Positions 1 to 10,865 of a stretch of 64,000 nucleotides of DNA are shown piece by piece; the stretch's first letter is position 1; the number at the start of each line of letters is the position of its first letter. The notes below the pieces were generated by a model. The model was not told the DNA's origin and did not search any database. It saw only the letters and a list, made by a program, of their open reading frames with translations. Both the position numbers and the translations under genes were made by a program. The stretch is from Morinoia aosen (Eukaryota > Arthropoda > Malacostraca > Amphipoda > Talitridae): the NCBI GenBank assembly GCA_030386875.1, contig CM059560.1:30002183-30066182 (forward strand). Direction: 5' to 3'.

Positions 1-757
1 TCCCAGGGTTTCTTAAGCTTTTCTATGCCTTCCTATACTTTCCTAGGTCTCAACTTCTGATATTCTATACAACCTAATCTAACCTGCCAATACACGTGAT
101 ATTCATTCTGACTCTGAATCTGCTGGGTTAATGCATCGAAAATCGTGGAGTTGATGAAGCTTGTATCACCGATACGCTCATCACACCCTGTAGGCTGGTG
201 AGTGTGATACACAGACGGACAGACGGACGGGCTCTTATTACAGTATAGATATAAGGGAGAAAACATTCGGTTGAAAGTGTTCCAGGCATATTTTGTTGGA
301 TTCAGTACAAAATTCCTGTCTAAAATTTGCTGCATGAAACATAAATTATTTACCTAAGTGAAAACGAGCTCAGCTACAAATTCGATTTTAATAACTACCA
401 CACGTGAACTTTTCAAGTTTCTAAATTCATATTTAACTGATTTCAATTCTGCACAAAAAAATATTTCCGGTAAAATTGAGCAGTAAAAGTGGTGGCAAAA
501 CTGAGCCTGCAGCTCATCTCATTAACGATTAAATTATGACGCAAAAGCCAATTCAATAATTGCAAAAATATTCATACAAAGGCTTCATTCGAAACGTTTA
601 TGAATTTACGATGCAAAACATTAGGGATGCAATCAATCTCAACATGTTATTTTGGCTCAGAAATTTCAATTAGAAGAGTATTACCAGCAACCCAGGCTGC
701 GACATTAACTCCTCTCTCGCTAGAGAATCAGGGGAGAGATTTAAGAAAAAATCATTG
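1..757. other. Non-coding flank, nothing recognised
   Basis: AT-rich sequence. A 100-codon minus-strand open frame at 33-335 has no recognisable motif or splice context and looks like chance. No RNA gene or repeat structure was seen. Confidence 0.6.
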
Positions 758-759
758 TA

Positions 760-1420
760 CAGGGTGATCAAACATGAGTGACAATTTTGAATAGTACAAA
801 ATCTGGTGAACTAAACAAAAAACTAACATCACCGACGTGTTTCCAGCTCTCGACATAGAGAGGTTTTATTATTCCGTAAATTGATACTGGATGCCTGGAA
901 TATGTTGCTGCCGTTGTATCATTTTATGCAACTCGACTTTGAAATAGAATGCCCCTGCGCACCAGAAGTTCAGCTTCAGGAAAAATTCTCCCTTATTTGC
1001 CGAAGAAGCCAAGTTATTTCCGATGACTCGTTGAAATGTTTTGGAACCTTATGTTTTGGAACTTTACGAGGATTTTTTGGATAGAACTTTGTTCCAAAAA
1101 CCCTCTTCACTGCTGCAGTGTACTTGACTTCTCCATACTTAAGAACGATTAACTTGGATTCTTCGGCAAAGAAGGGCGAATCTTTCCTGAAGCCGAACTT
1201 CTTGTGTGCAGGGGCAGCCATTTTCAGAGTCGAGTTGTATTAAATGACACGAAGACTGCAACGCATCCCATGCATCTGGTATCATATCTACGGAATAATA
1301 AACAAAATAATAAACCTCCCTATGTGTGCAGAGCTGGAAAAACGTCGTTGATGCCAGTATTTTGTTAAGTTCGCCAGATTTTGTACTATTCAAAATTGTT
1401 TCTCATGTTTGAACACCCTG
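760..1420. mobile_element. Foldback MITE, copy 1, arms encode a transposase-like HTH fragment
   Basis: The two halves are inverted copies of each other. The left end begins CAGGGTGATCAAACATGAG and the right end is its complement, ending in ACACCCTG. Both ends are flanked by the dinucleotide TA (758-759 and 1421-1422), as expected for Tc1/mariner-type insertion. On the minus strand an 81-codon frame (976-1221) runs through the right arm and the centre and contains YGEVKYTAAVKRVFGTKFYP, which resembles the helix-turn-helix N-terminus (DUF4817-like) of insect transposases. This copy keeps a longer centre (KNPRKVPKHK and on) than the copy at 7105. It cannot be autonomous: there is no catalytic domain. 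The DUF4817 assignment is from memory of the family pattern. Confidence 0.85.
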
Positions 1421-1422
1421 TA

Positions 1423-4249
1423 GTGGTATTAATGGGAACAAATTTTTCCGTCGACTTGGTTACGCTACGTCCCTTTCTATGACCAAAATCCTAAAATTTG
1501 ATTAGAAATAGTTCAACTTGGAATTTTGTTTGCAGGAAAACAGCATGCAACGTAGTTAATTCGTTAGCAGGACTTTTGTTTCCATTTGTGATTCTAAAAA
1601 GAAAAGAATGGACGTAAATTGTAATCAATGTCAGACCCTGGTTTAGGCGCTGAAGGTCATTGATATTCTATCGCCCTTTTCATTTTTCTTTGTGAAGAAT
1701 TAGAAATTTTATATAATTATGCTATTACGGGTTTGAGTTCAGTCAATGGGGGTCGGTAAAAATATTCGAGCATCAAAGTTTCACAAAACTCACTCCTCTA
1801 GTATGTTAATTACCGTTTACCTACAAGGCTGCTGACATGGCACTTAAAATAAACTGAACAAAAGTTTTTACAGGTTTACAACAATTATTATGATGCATGA
1901 GCGACTGGTTCCTAGTTTGTGAATGAAATGGGTTTGGTTATTTTAGCTCCTAATTATATTTTCGAGTCCAAACGATATCGTGAGTTAGATAAGTTAGTTG
2001 AAAATAGTTTTATGAATATAATTACAGTTTCTCATAAATGCCTCCGGCTCAATTAAAAAAGGGGAGGCATTTTGATTAACTAAAAATTGCTCGCATTTTG
2101 TCAATAAAAAATTACTTCAGTTAGGAAATACGAAATGAACAAAATTAATGTTCTAAAAAATTATTTAAGTTTTTTATTGAGGTAACGACTTTCATCACTA
2201 AATATTGCCTCTGAAATAATCGAAAGATTTTTACTATCATTGATTCGTGTATAAATCATGACCTCTTGTATGCTCAAAATTAGCGCTGAGTAGATATAGC
2301 TACTGAAATGTTAAATGAATCAGTGCCCAGGTAGCAGCTCGGCAAATAACGCGCGACTTAAAGGTTAATATACTGGCATAGTGTAAAAACGGTTCGAACA
2401 ACTTATAAGCGAATTAATTCTGTCTTAAAAACTTAAAATACTAGAATTTGTTTCATTTTAAGGCAGTCACATAGTTTGATGCTGTAGACATCCAGCAGCT
2501 TCTTATTTTTTACTGGAGCCGACCAACGTGGAAGTACACGTTATATTTCGTACCTAAAATCATGGCTTCAAATTAATTTTGCTCCAAATTTTCGAAAACT
2601 AAGGTGATTTCAATCTGCTCATCTGCATTAATCTTTAAACTTCCGTATTGCTTACATGTAATCCAATCCCATCTCATCAGAGGCCCAATATCCTATCTAT
2701 TCTTTACCAATTTCCAGTCTACGTAATCTCCCAGGAAATCCAAGAAGCCACTGAAAAATAAAGGCTTGACTGGAATCCCGGCCTTAAGGATTATTCCATC
2801 CGGTATCATCGAACGAGGCTTAGTGAGGCCTCATAATGAGTCGACCGAGGCCGAGTTCTATTTAACATTTCCGCGAGAAGGATCGTTTGAGCAGATCTCC
2901 AGCGCAGCAAGTTCATGCAGTCTAATTTATAAAATCACATCAGGGCGCATTGGCAAATAGTTTTTGCCCGGATTTTTACGTTTTCAATAGAAAGAACGCG
3001 TATCCTTTCAGAATTCAATTATCGTTGCATTTGAACCACCCCTCCAGGACTGTGATACATTTATGCTCATGATAGCCATCATCAATTCGCTGTGCAGAGT
3101 TTCATTTTATTTTTAAATAATTGTGGAAAACAGCCGAGTTATCGCTGCATCACCGACTTTCCAGTGAAATAGTATCGACTGCAAACTTTTCCTGAATGTT
3201 GCAGACATGCTTTACATTACACAAAAGAGAGTCACGGGCGCATAACTGAATCACTGCAAAGAAAATGCTCTGTCAGAGTAATTTTCATTTGTTGTTGTAT
3301 GATATCCAAGAAATTAATTTCTTTTCAGTAACGATGAGCAGATTCAGTGCATGCCTTACATTTTGGAGCTCTCACCTATCAGGCCAGACACTGCTCAACA
3401 TGTTCAAAAGCCTCAAAAAAGTAGGACTTGAACTAAGCTCTTTGCTTGGTTGCCAGTTTATACACACGCTGAAGCACTCACACCCTGCAAGAATTACTGT
3501 CAATTTTGAGCCCAAAAAGCTATAAACATTCAACATATTGCACCGTAAATTCTGTTGTGGAAAAGAGGCTGCATAATTTCGAAAACTTGCGACCAATGTA
3601 CAGTAATAGGAACGTAAATCATAGAGTTCCGGACAAAATATCGCGAGGAAATGAGAGCATAAAAGGATAAGAAACAATGATGGGAATTTCTTGCTCATCT
3701 TAATGCTGTGCGGTTTTAAAATGAATCTAATTCGAAAAAACATTCCCGTCAGTTTACTGCAGATGCCGGGATTCCGTTTGAAATAAATTTTGAAGCAGAA
3801 TAACAGCTCATTCCAACTCCAAATATGGTCACATTTCTGCATAATCTGGCCGTGCCCATTTCTCTAACATATTCAAGAATTTATTGATGCTTGGATAGTA
3901 GGTAAGTATTTAAGAAAAGAGCCGATTATTTCAGCGCGAAGTACGAGCTCATGTCTTATATGACGCGCATTATGGATGACATTCGAGTCTCGCAACAACA
4001 CGTGCAATTTGAGACAAGGCATCAGATATTGAGAAAATTTCTTCCTTAATTATTATATTCTGTGTGCTTTTAAAGTCAAGCGAACTGGCAAATCGTTCCT
4101 GAGATTTGATCTCAAGGTTAGAAGAAAGGAATTCTCTCAGCTTTACAGGAAAATGCTGTGGAATAGAACTATAGCTCTGCGTGCGCTTTACTATTGCTTT
4201 GTGTCAGACGGAACGTTGAGCCATTTAGACCTCAATTACTTGAGAGTTA
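1423..4249. other. Non-coding stretch with one short hairpin
   Basis: No gene recognised. A perfect 10-bp stem (AAATGCCTCC at 2036-2045, GGAGGCATTT at 2063-2072, 17-nt loop) is present. A 156-codon minus-strand frame at 3372-3842 has no recognisable domain and is treated as chance. Confidence 0.5.
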
Positions 4250-4527
4250 GCATTTCAATGAAAAAATAGACAAAAGGACATGAAAAAAAATGAAACTAAG
4301 AACGCACTTCAATTAAATTTCATTGTTTAATTTGTGTCAGATTTCAGTATTTCGACAATCAATTTCCTTCGACAAATTTTCTTCCAGTTCTACTAGTAAA
4401 GTCCCAATTTAGGAGCAGCATCACCCAAGTGCTCACTTTGGTTAATATTTAGTTCAAGCTCATTGGGGAACAATCGCTCCTTGACAAATGTTGCTCGCTC
4501 CAAAAGTGTTCCTCGAATCGCACATTG
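4250..4527 (+). repeat. Dispersed repeat D, copy 1
   Basis: About 280 bp that reappear in the same orientation at 6489-6818. Shared landmarks in order are TGTCAGATTT, CCCAATTTAGGAGCA, AGCTCATTGGGGAACAATCG and TTGACAAATGTTGCTCGC, with scattered indels between them. Family unknown and no coding content seen. Confidence 0.75.
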
Positions 4528-6488
4528 GTGTCTAAATTATGTCACACTACGCACAAAACCAAAAAATCGTCTCTTGAAGTCCGAAGAAGACAAACAATTT
4601 TGAAAGCAAATGCATTAAGTAAAAAATTGTTTTGTCTTCCACGTTCTTCCTGCATTGTCATCACGAAGAGAAAAACAGAACATTAACACGGCATTTGGAG
4701 AACTGACCGTTTCGCTGAACTCAAGGCAGCACTCGCAACTAAACGAACAATAGTTTCACACCAGCTCTGAACATTTACACGAAGCGCTTATCTCGGAACC
4801 CTGTTGTTGTGATTGTCAATTCCAGCAACCAGTACCGTCGACGTAATCACGATGTCTTATGATTATTATCCTTAAGCTGCAATAGGGAAATAACACCTAT
4901 CCCACGTACTTAGTTGCATGTGGCTACATTAATTTGTTCTTGTTCTCGAGGACTTAGCATCTGTGAATTTGGATAAGATTGTCTCCTGCACACCTGCTGC
5001 GACCACGCGCCTAATACAAGACTTAGGCTCTATATTATGGCCGCCCTCTCGCCGTATTTGCATTGGCCGATCCCTTGCTGGCGTCTGCAGCCAGTCGCAG
5101 GACAGCATTTGGGATCGTTGCGCATTAGCGGCTCAATACCATTCTGGCTAAAGCAAATGCAATTACGAAGCGCTGCAATTACCTCTGCATTCTCTTTATG
5201 CAGGTTCAAATGCAGTTAGTTTGAACTCATTATTATCCTTGGTCCCCTTAACACAAAAGCACCCTTGAATATCGACTTTAGCGTCGTTTTTAAATGGAAT
5301 GGAAAGACTGCACTGCATTGCTTCGTCAACAATGAAGTTACTCCCATAGAGAGGTGTTTGAATGTTTTCATATTTTAAAAGGTTGCAATCATGAACTCAC
5401 TGAATAATGAATAGCTGAAATGAAGTTCAACGCGGCTTGGACAATTTTTATTTTTTCCATCCTGTTCACGATATGTCGATAAAATATAAATTAGTTAAAT
5501 GCGAAATATGTTTGAAAAATTAAAATAAATAAATGGTTTACAGCCACACATTTCTTGGTAAATAAAAAACTGTTACATGAATACAATTTTTTTCAGCCTC
5601 ATAGCTATCAAGTGCTGTCCACATATTACTCTACTTTTTTATTCTTTATTTTCGAGGACTAATATGTAGTTCCTTAACTCCTCTTAATGTTTACATCGGC
5701 CACATCTTGGCCACGCTGAGTGTCAACATTTCTTTAAAGTTAGAAACACAAGTACTATAAATTATTTTTCACGGTTTGCTTCAGAACTTTCCATCTCCTG
5801 ATAGGTTGCCACAGCAGCCTCGTAGCTTACTCGGCCAATAACGCTACCATGGTCACGGTGCACAGTGACTATGGTTGTTAGATATTAAGTTATTCTAGTA
5901 CTTAACTTGTAACAATATGCAACTTATGATGAATAAATCATTCACATCTAATTATTTTATTTGACGTTTAACTCTCACTCAAACAACTTTAATGTAGACA
6001 AGCTAATTCTCCGCATTGAACTGAGCACAATTAAATGCATCATCCACTCTCAAAGTTTGTCAGCTACAACCCAATATTTCAGAAAGGGTGAAGTAGTAAC
6101 GTTGAACTCCGTCGAATTCTATTCGTCACATCGTTTCTTATTGCACTTGCATTATGAAAATATTGTCAGTGACCTTTTTTCTGTTTTAAACTTTCACTGA
6201 CTACTCAGCTCGCGTCAACGGTAACGTATTCCTATTTACTTACAAATAATTGTAAGCCTGGCATGATACTAAAAAATTACCCGGTATTAGAATGACTTCA
6301 TGAGTCAGATTTAATTTCGTTGCTCGCGAAGCATCAGAAAATTTCGTTCAAGGATCGGATGGCAAATTTCACGGATAATTTACAGAATGTTGTGTTGCTC
6401 GTAGTTTTGCCTTTACTGTCAATTTCCTTGTACGAGTTGGCAGTTCACTGTTATAATATCGTACACAAACATTTCGAACGGCGCTGCG
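4528..6488. other. Non-coding stretch, nothing recognised
   Basis: Contains a slightly GC-richer patch near 4960-5220 with two overlapping 60-codon frames that match nothing I know. A polyadenylation-like AATAAA at 5932 is isolated. No repeat unit or RNA gene could be supported. Confidence 0.45.
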
Positions 6489-6818
6489 ATTCAATGAAAA
6501 AAATAGGCAAAAGGAAATGAAGGAAAATAAATTTAAAGAATTAATATGTAGAAAACAATCTATATTGAGTGAAAGAAACTAAGAACAAACTTCTAGCTAA
6601 TTTCAATGTTTAATTTATGTCAGATTTTAGTATTTCGGCAATTGATTTTCTTTAACAAATTTTCTTTCTGTTCTACGACTGGTATGATCCCAATTTAGGA
6701 GCATTACCTAAGTGCTTACTGTGTTTAAAATTTATTCTAAGCTCATGTATATATCATTGGGGAACAATCGCGATTCTTGACAAATGTTGCTCGCCTCAAA
6801 AGTGTACCTAAAACGCAC
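6489..6818 (+). repeat. Dispersed repeat D, copy 2
   Basis: Second copy of the repeat at 4250-4527, in the same order and orientation, with an extra short segment after AAAGGAAATGAA. It ends next to the small hairpin MITE that starts at 6832. Confidence 0.75.
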
Positions 6819-6831
6819 CGGTCTACGAAAG

Positions 6832-6969
6832 CTTACCCAGTCTAACTTTTTCGCCGGAGCATGCATATTTTTCGCCGCCCAAGCGATTTAATTATTTGGG
6901 TGGCGTAAAAAATGCATACAGGCGGCGGAAAACATGCATACAGGCGGCGAAAAAGTTTGAATGGGTAAG
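6832..6969. mobile_element. Small hairpin MITE
   Basis: Inverted ends CTTACCCA...TGGGTAAG enclose imperfect complementary arms (left CTTTTTCGCCGGAGCATGCA, right TGCATACAGGCGGCGAAAAA). The right arm holds the motif ATGCATACAGGCGGCG twice, about 24 bp apart. It is non-coding. The short flank AAAG on both sides may be a target-site duplication but is too short to rely on. Confidence 0.65.
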
Positions 6970-7104
6970 AAAGTGTATATCTAAACGAATAATCTGACGA
7001 AAAAAGTGCAACGAACCATAGTAACGTTATTTCTTACCTTAACGAAAAAGTAATGCGAAACGTTTTGGTACTACGTTGAGTGTATAAAAGTAGTGCCGTC
7101 AATA

Positions 7105-7751
7105 CAGGGTGATCGACATGATTGACAATTTTGAGGAGGACAAAATCTGGTGAACTAAATGAAAAAACTAATATCACTAATGCTTTTCCAGCTCTCCACA
7201 TAAGGAGGCTTTATCATTCTGTAGATATGATACCGGATGCATGGATATACAGTATATTACTGTCTTTGTGTCATTTAATACAACTCGATTTTAAAAATGG
7301 CGCCCCCTACACCACAAAAGTTCAGCTTCTGGAAAGATTCTCCCTTCTCTGCCGAAGAATCAAGTTTATCATTATGAAGTATGAAGTCAAGTACACTGCA
7401 GCAGTGAAGAGGGTTTTGGGAACAAAGTTCTACCCGAAAAACCCTCTTCAATGCTGCAGTGTACTTGACTTTTCCATACTTCAGAATGATGAACTTGGAT
7501 TCTTGGCAGAGAAGGGATAATCTTTCCTTAAGCTGAACTTCTGGTGTTCAGGGGCAGCCATTTTCAGAGTCGAGTTGTATTAAATGACACAAAGACAGCA
7601 ACATATATCCATGCATCCGGTATCATATCTACGGAATAATAAAACCTCCCTATGTGGAGAGATAGAAAAACTTTAGTGATATTATTATTTTTTTGTTTAG
7701 TTCACCAGATTTCGTCCTATTCGAAATTGTCACTTATCCTTGATCACTTTG
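7105..7751. mobile_element. Foldback MITE, copy 2
   Basis: Second member of the family at 760-1420, with CAGGGTGATC at the left end, the complement GATCACTTTG at the right end, and TA on both sides. The centre is a tight palindrome: GTACACTGCAGCAGTGAAGA is mirrored about 60 bp later. A plus-strand frame at 7122-7520 passes through it and again shows KYEVKYTAAVKRVLGTKFYP in the centre. The arms meet earlier than in copy 1, so the hairpin loop is shorter. A transcript of either strand would fold into a roughly 300-bp duplex. Confidence 0.85.
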
Positions 7752-7753
7752 TA

Positions 7754-9595
7754 TTAATAACGTTTTAAATACAGGCGATTACTCACCGGTTGTCTCATGA
7801 GTTTTATAATAAAAACTGTTAATTTTCTCAACTATTGAATCGCGGACAATCTAAAATCTTCACCTTACCGCTCAAATGGGAAAAACTAATTCAAAGTAAG
7901 TTTGCTCACACACCGATATATACTAGGAATGAAATAGAGTGTATCGTTTGTTTAAAAGTAGTTTTGAGTGATAGTTTTAAATTTTTTTTTTAGTATCCAA
8001 AAGCTGACCCAAATATTTAGGAGTTATCACAAATTTATATTTATTTTAAGAGGCCTTTACATGTCGATGTGCGATTATGCAATTTGAATTCAGAACCGTT
8101 GCAAATCATGTTTAAATATGTGATATATTTTCCATAGAATTTTACAATTTCACGAAAAGTTTTTCTTATGACCGTCATAATCCAGTTTTTATCGATTTTT
8201 TCAAGTTGAGGATCTTGAGAAAGCTCAGATAATGTAGAACATTTTTGGAAACTTTGTATGTTATATAATTCGCTGCTAGATTTTTAAACAATATCAACAG
8301 CAAACCACACTCTTTGAAATTACAGCGCCAACTCTAAATTTATCTGACAATCTAAACACTGAGTCATCCTTCCCCGTTCCAGTTTTTTAATCAAAACTTC
8401 GACCAATAATCTATTATTACAAGGAATAGGGACTTCCTCGTCTACTTATGCAGTCACAACTTTTATGGGACCAGCCAAGGAGCTGTTGGGTACATAAGCT
8501 GTTTAATAAAGAACAAAAATTCCATAGCAATTCTCGAATAAATTCCCTTAGAGCAGGCAATTCGAGTTCAGGAGCGCGGCTTGGAGATGGGGAATGTCTC
8601 CTTTTATCGAAATCCGATCTTATGAACAAATCTAAGACCCATCGAGCAAGTCCAACGAAGAGTTCACTCGAAACTTTATTATCCAAAACAAAGACTGCTA
8701 TTCTCGGTCTCCAGTGCCCCAAACCTGACCGGCTCCATCCAAAATAATTGGCAATTTTCGTTCCTAGTCATCAAAAGAATCTTTAAACTGAGAATCGTGA
8801 AATTGTTCGCGAAACTGCAGTATTGCACCAAAATCAATGCATCGAGTACGAAATGATCTTCTTAGTTCACACTTATCTCCGCATAAATTACTAGATATTC
8901 ATGGATTTGGATCCGTTTTTTGAGAGACGATGCACAACGAAATGGCGATCTGGTCATCAGAAGGGACTATGCGGAGGCTCTGATGTTCGGTATTCTTTTG
9001 TGGGGAAATTTCTTTGGTCGGAGTACGATGATTGAATTTTCTTCGCCGCCTGAGTCTGCAGCTGCAGCGAAAATTGTTCCAAAATCTTTTGTTGCGCTTA
9101 AAATCTTATTTTCAACTGTAACTATAAGAAAAGTATAACCTAACCGGCTATGCATTAAATACGCGGCTCGATTTCATGAATTTTCCTCGATTATAAACGA
9201 TGCTTTCTTCAACGCAAACTATGTTGTAAAATATAAACTAACTGGCTAAATTTTCTTCACTCTCAGGTTGAGGACTCGAAAATATTATATGGGAATATGG
9301 TGTTGAACTGAAAAAGTTATAATTGGTTTGTTCTCGAGAGAAGTGTAAAGCATCACTCTATTGTCATACAAATCAACTATTCTTGGCACTGAAAAACTAC
9401 AATTTAATTTGAACTGAAAATTTTATTGAAGATAAAACTATTATTTCAAAAAATATTTAAGAAAGTGTTCTCAGCTTCAGTAATTTCAGTTTTATCTGCT
9501 TCTTAGAAAATGCTTGTTTAACAGGCATTGGTTTTCTTAACGAAAACCCAATGCTTTTTTCGTTGAAAGGCACGTAGCCTAATTCATCTCAAAAA
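7754..9595. other. Non-coding stretch, nothing recognised
   Basis: At 8417-8747 both strands are open for about 100 codons in overlapping frames. Neither translation resembles a known family and there is no matching splice context. The rest is AT-rich with no repeat. Confidence 0.45.
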
Positions 9596-9599
9596 TTTA

Positions 9600-9930
9600 A
9601 TGTCCTCTGAGTGAAGAAGACCTAATAACATCTCAATCGTAAGAACAAGGGCTATTTCCATTTTTAAAACTCAATATCCTCTTCATCTGGAAGACTCAAT
9701 ATCCTCTCCATCTGGAAAACTTAATGTCCGATCCAACGGGAAGACCGAGCCACCCTTCCATCTGAAACCCTTGTCTCCTTCTCTGGAATACTTATCATTC
9801 TTCATCTGGAGATAATGTCCTCTCCGTCTAGAAACAATATCCTCTCCATCTGGAAGACCCAATGTCCTCTCTCCTGAAAATCCCAAGTTTTCTCCAGCTA
9901 AAAGACCTAATATCCTCTTCACCTGGAAAA
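9600..9930. repeat. Degenerate 25-bp minisatellite
   Basis: About a dozen diverged units on the theme CAATATCCTCTCCATCTGGA plus AGACC. Clear 25-bp steps run from about 9670 to 9770, with poorer units on both sides. A minus-strand frame (9683-9922) passes through because 25-bp drift happens to leave it open. I do not treat it as a gene. Confidence 0.75.
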
Positions 9931-10617
9931 CTATCCCTTTCTCATTCCATAAAAGTTAGGCAGATGATTACTTTCAAAAATAGATAATGACGAGAGTTCC
10001 TTGAAATCGAGGTCCAGAAGAAAGTTTACATGCAAAGCTTCTGGAAAGTACCGAGCCACAATATTGGCGACGACGCTGGAGAGAGCTTGATGTTTGTTTC
10101 CATGAAACCTTCAACGAAATCATGTTAAGGACAATAGCATAATAATTGCATGATCGGAATAGTTTTAACGCTATGTTTAAAGGATGATTTAACACTAGAT
10201 ATGACCAAAAATTTGATAAATCAATTCCTTTCTTTCGAAAGAGGTTCCATGCAGAATACTATTACCTCGAAAACATTAGCATGAGAAATTTTCAAATCAA
10301 AACACGACTTAAATATTTTTAATTTTTTACTGCCTTTGCATTCCCTATCATCGAAGAAGATGGCTTTGGAATATAGGATTGACCCTTAGCATTATGGGAA
10401 ATGAAGGGAAAATTGAACCGCGTTGGCAGAATCACATAAGACTTACCTACAGGTGAGCATTTAAATGAGACTGACTGAGAGCTTTTTACGGTTAGGACGA
10501 GAGCCTGAAAACTAGAGTCTTGTAATTAAATTTTTGGAAATGGGATCTAATCCCAGATATCAACAGCGAATTAACCGAAGTGAGTTCAACTACCTGCAGT
10601 AAAGTATTCATATTTTG
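9931..10617. other. Non-coding stretch, nothing recognised
   Basis: AT-rich, no repeat, no gene seen. Confidence 0.45.
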
Positions 10618-10865
10618 TTTCACACCAGGAAAAGGACGCTATTTTACACCAGAATAAAGAGTGGACTCACAACAGAAGAAAATGCTGGCGTACATCAGAA
10701 AAAAGCTGTCTTATACCAGAATGAAACGTAGTCTTACACCAGAATGAAACGTAGTCTTACACCAGAATGAAACAGTGTCTTACACCAGTAGAAAAAGTAG
10801 TCTTAGACCTCAAAAAAACTATGTTTTACTAAAAAAAGTACTGTCTGAACCAAAACAGAAAACTC
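10618..10865. repeat. Degenerate 23-bp minisatellite
   Basis: Repeated motif CTTACACCAGAATGAAACGT plus AGT. Two exact neighbouring units lie near 10715-10775, and weaker units such as TTTTACACCAGAATAAAG lie upstream. Confidence 0.75.

Noticed and set aside
3372-3842. 156-codon minus-strand open frame
   Set aside because: No recognisable motif and no splice context, with an opposing open frame. Chance is the simplest reading.
5850-5960. Possible solo LTR (TGTTAGATATTAAG with AATAAA)
   Set aside because: No second terminus, no target duplication and no internal retroelement sequence.
8417-8747. Overlapping open frames on both strands
   Set aside because: Neither translation resembles a known protein. 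Mutual openness follows from one low-stop stretch.
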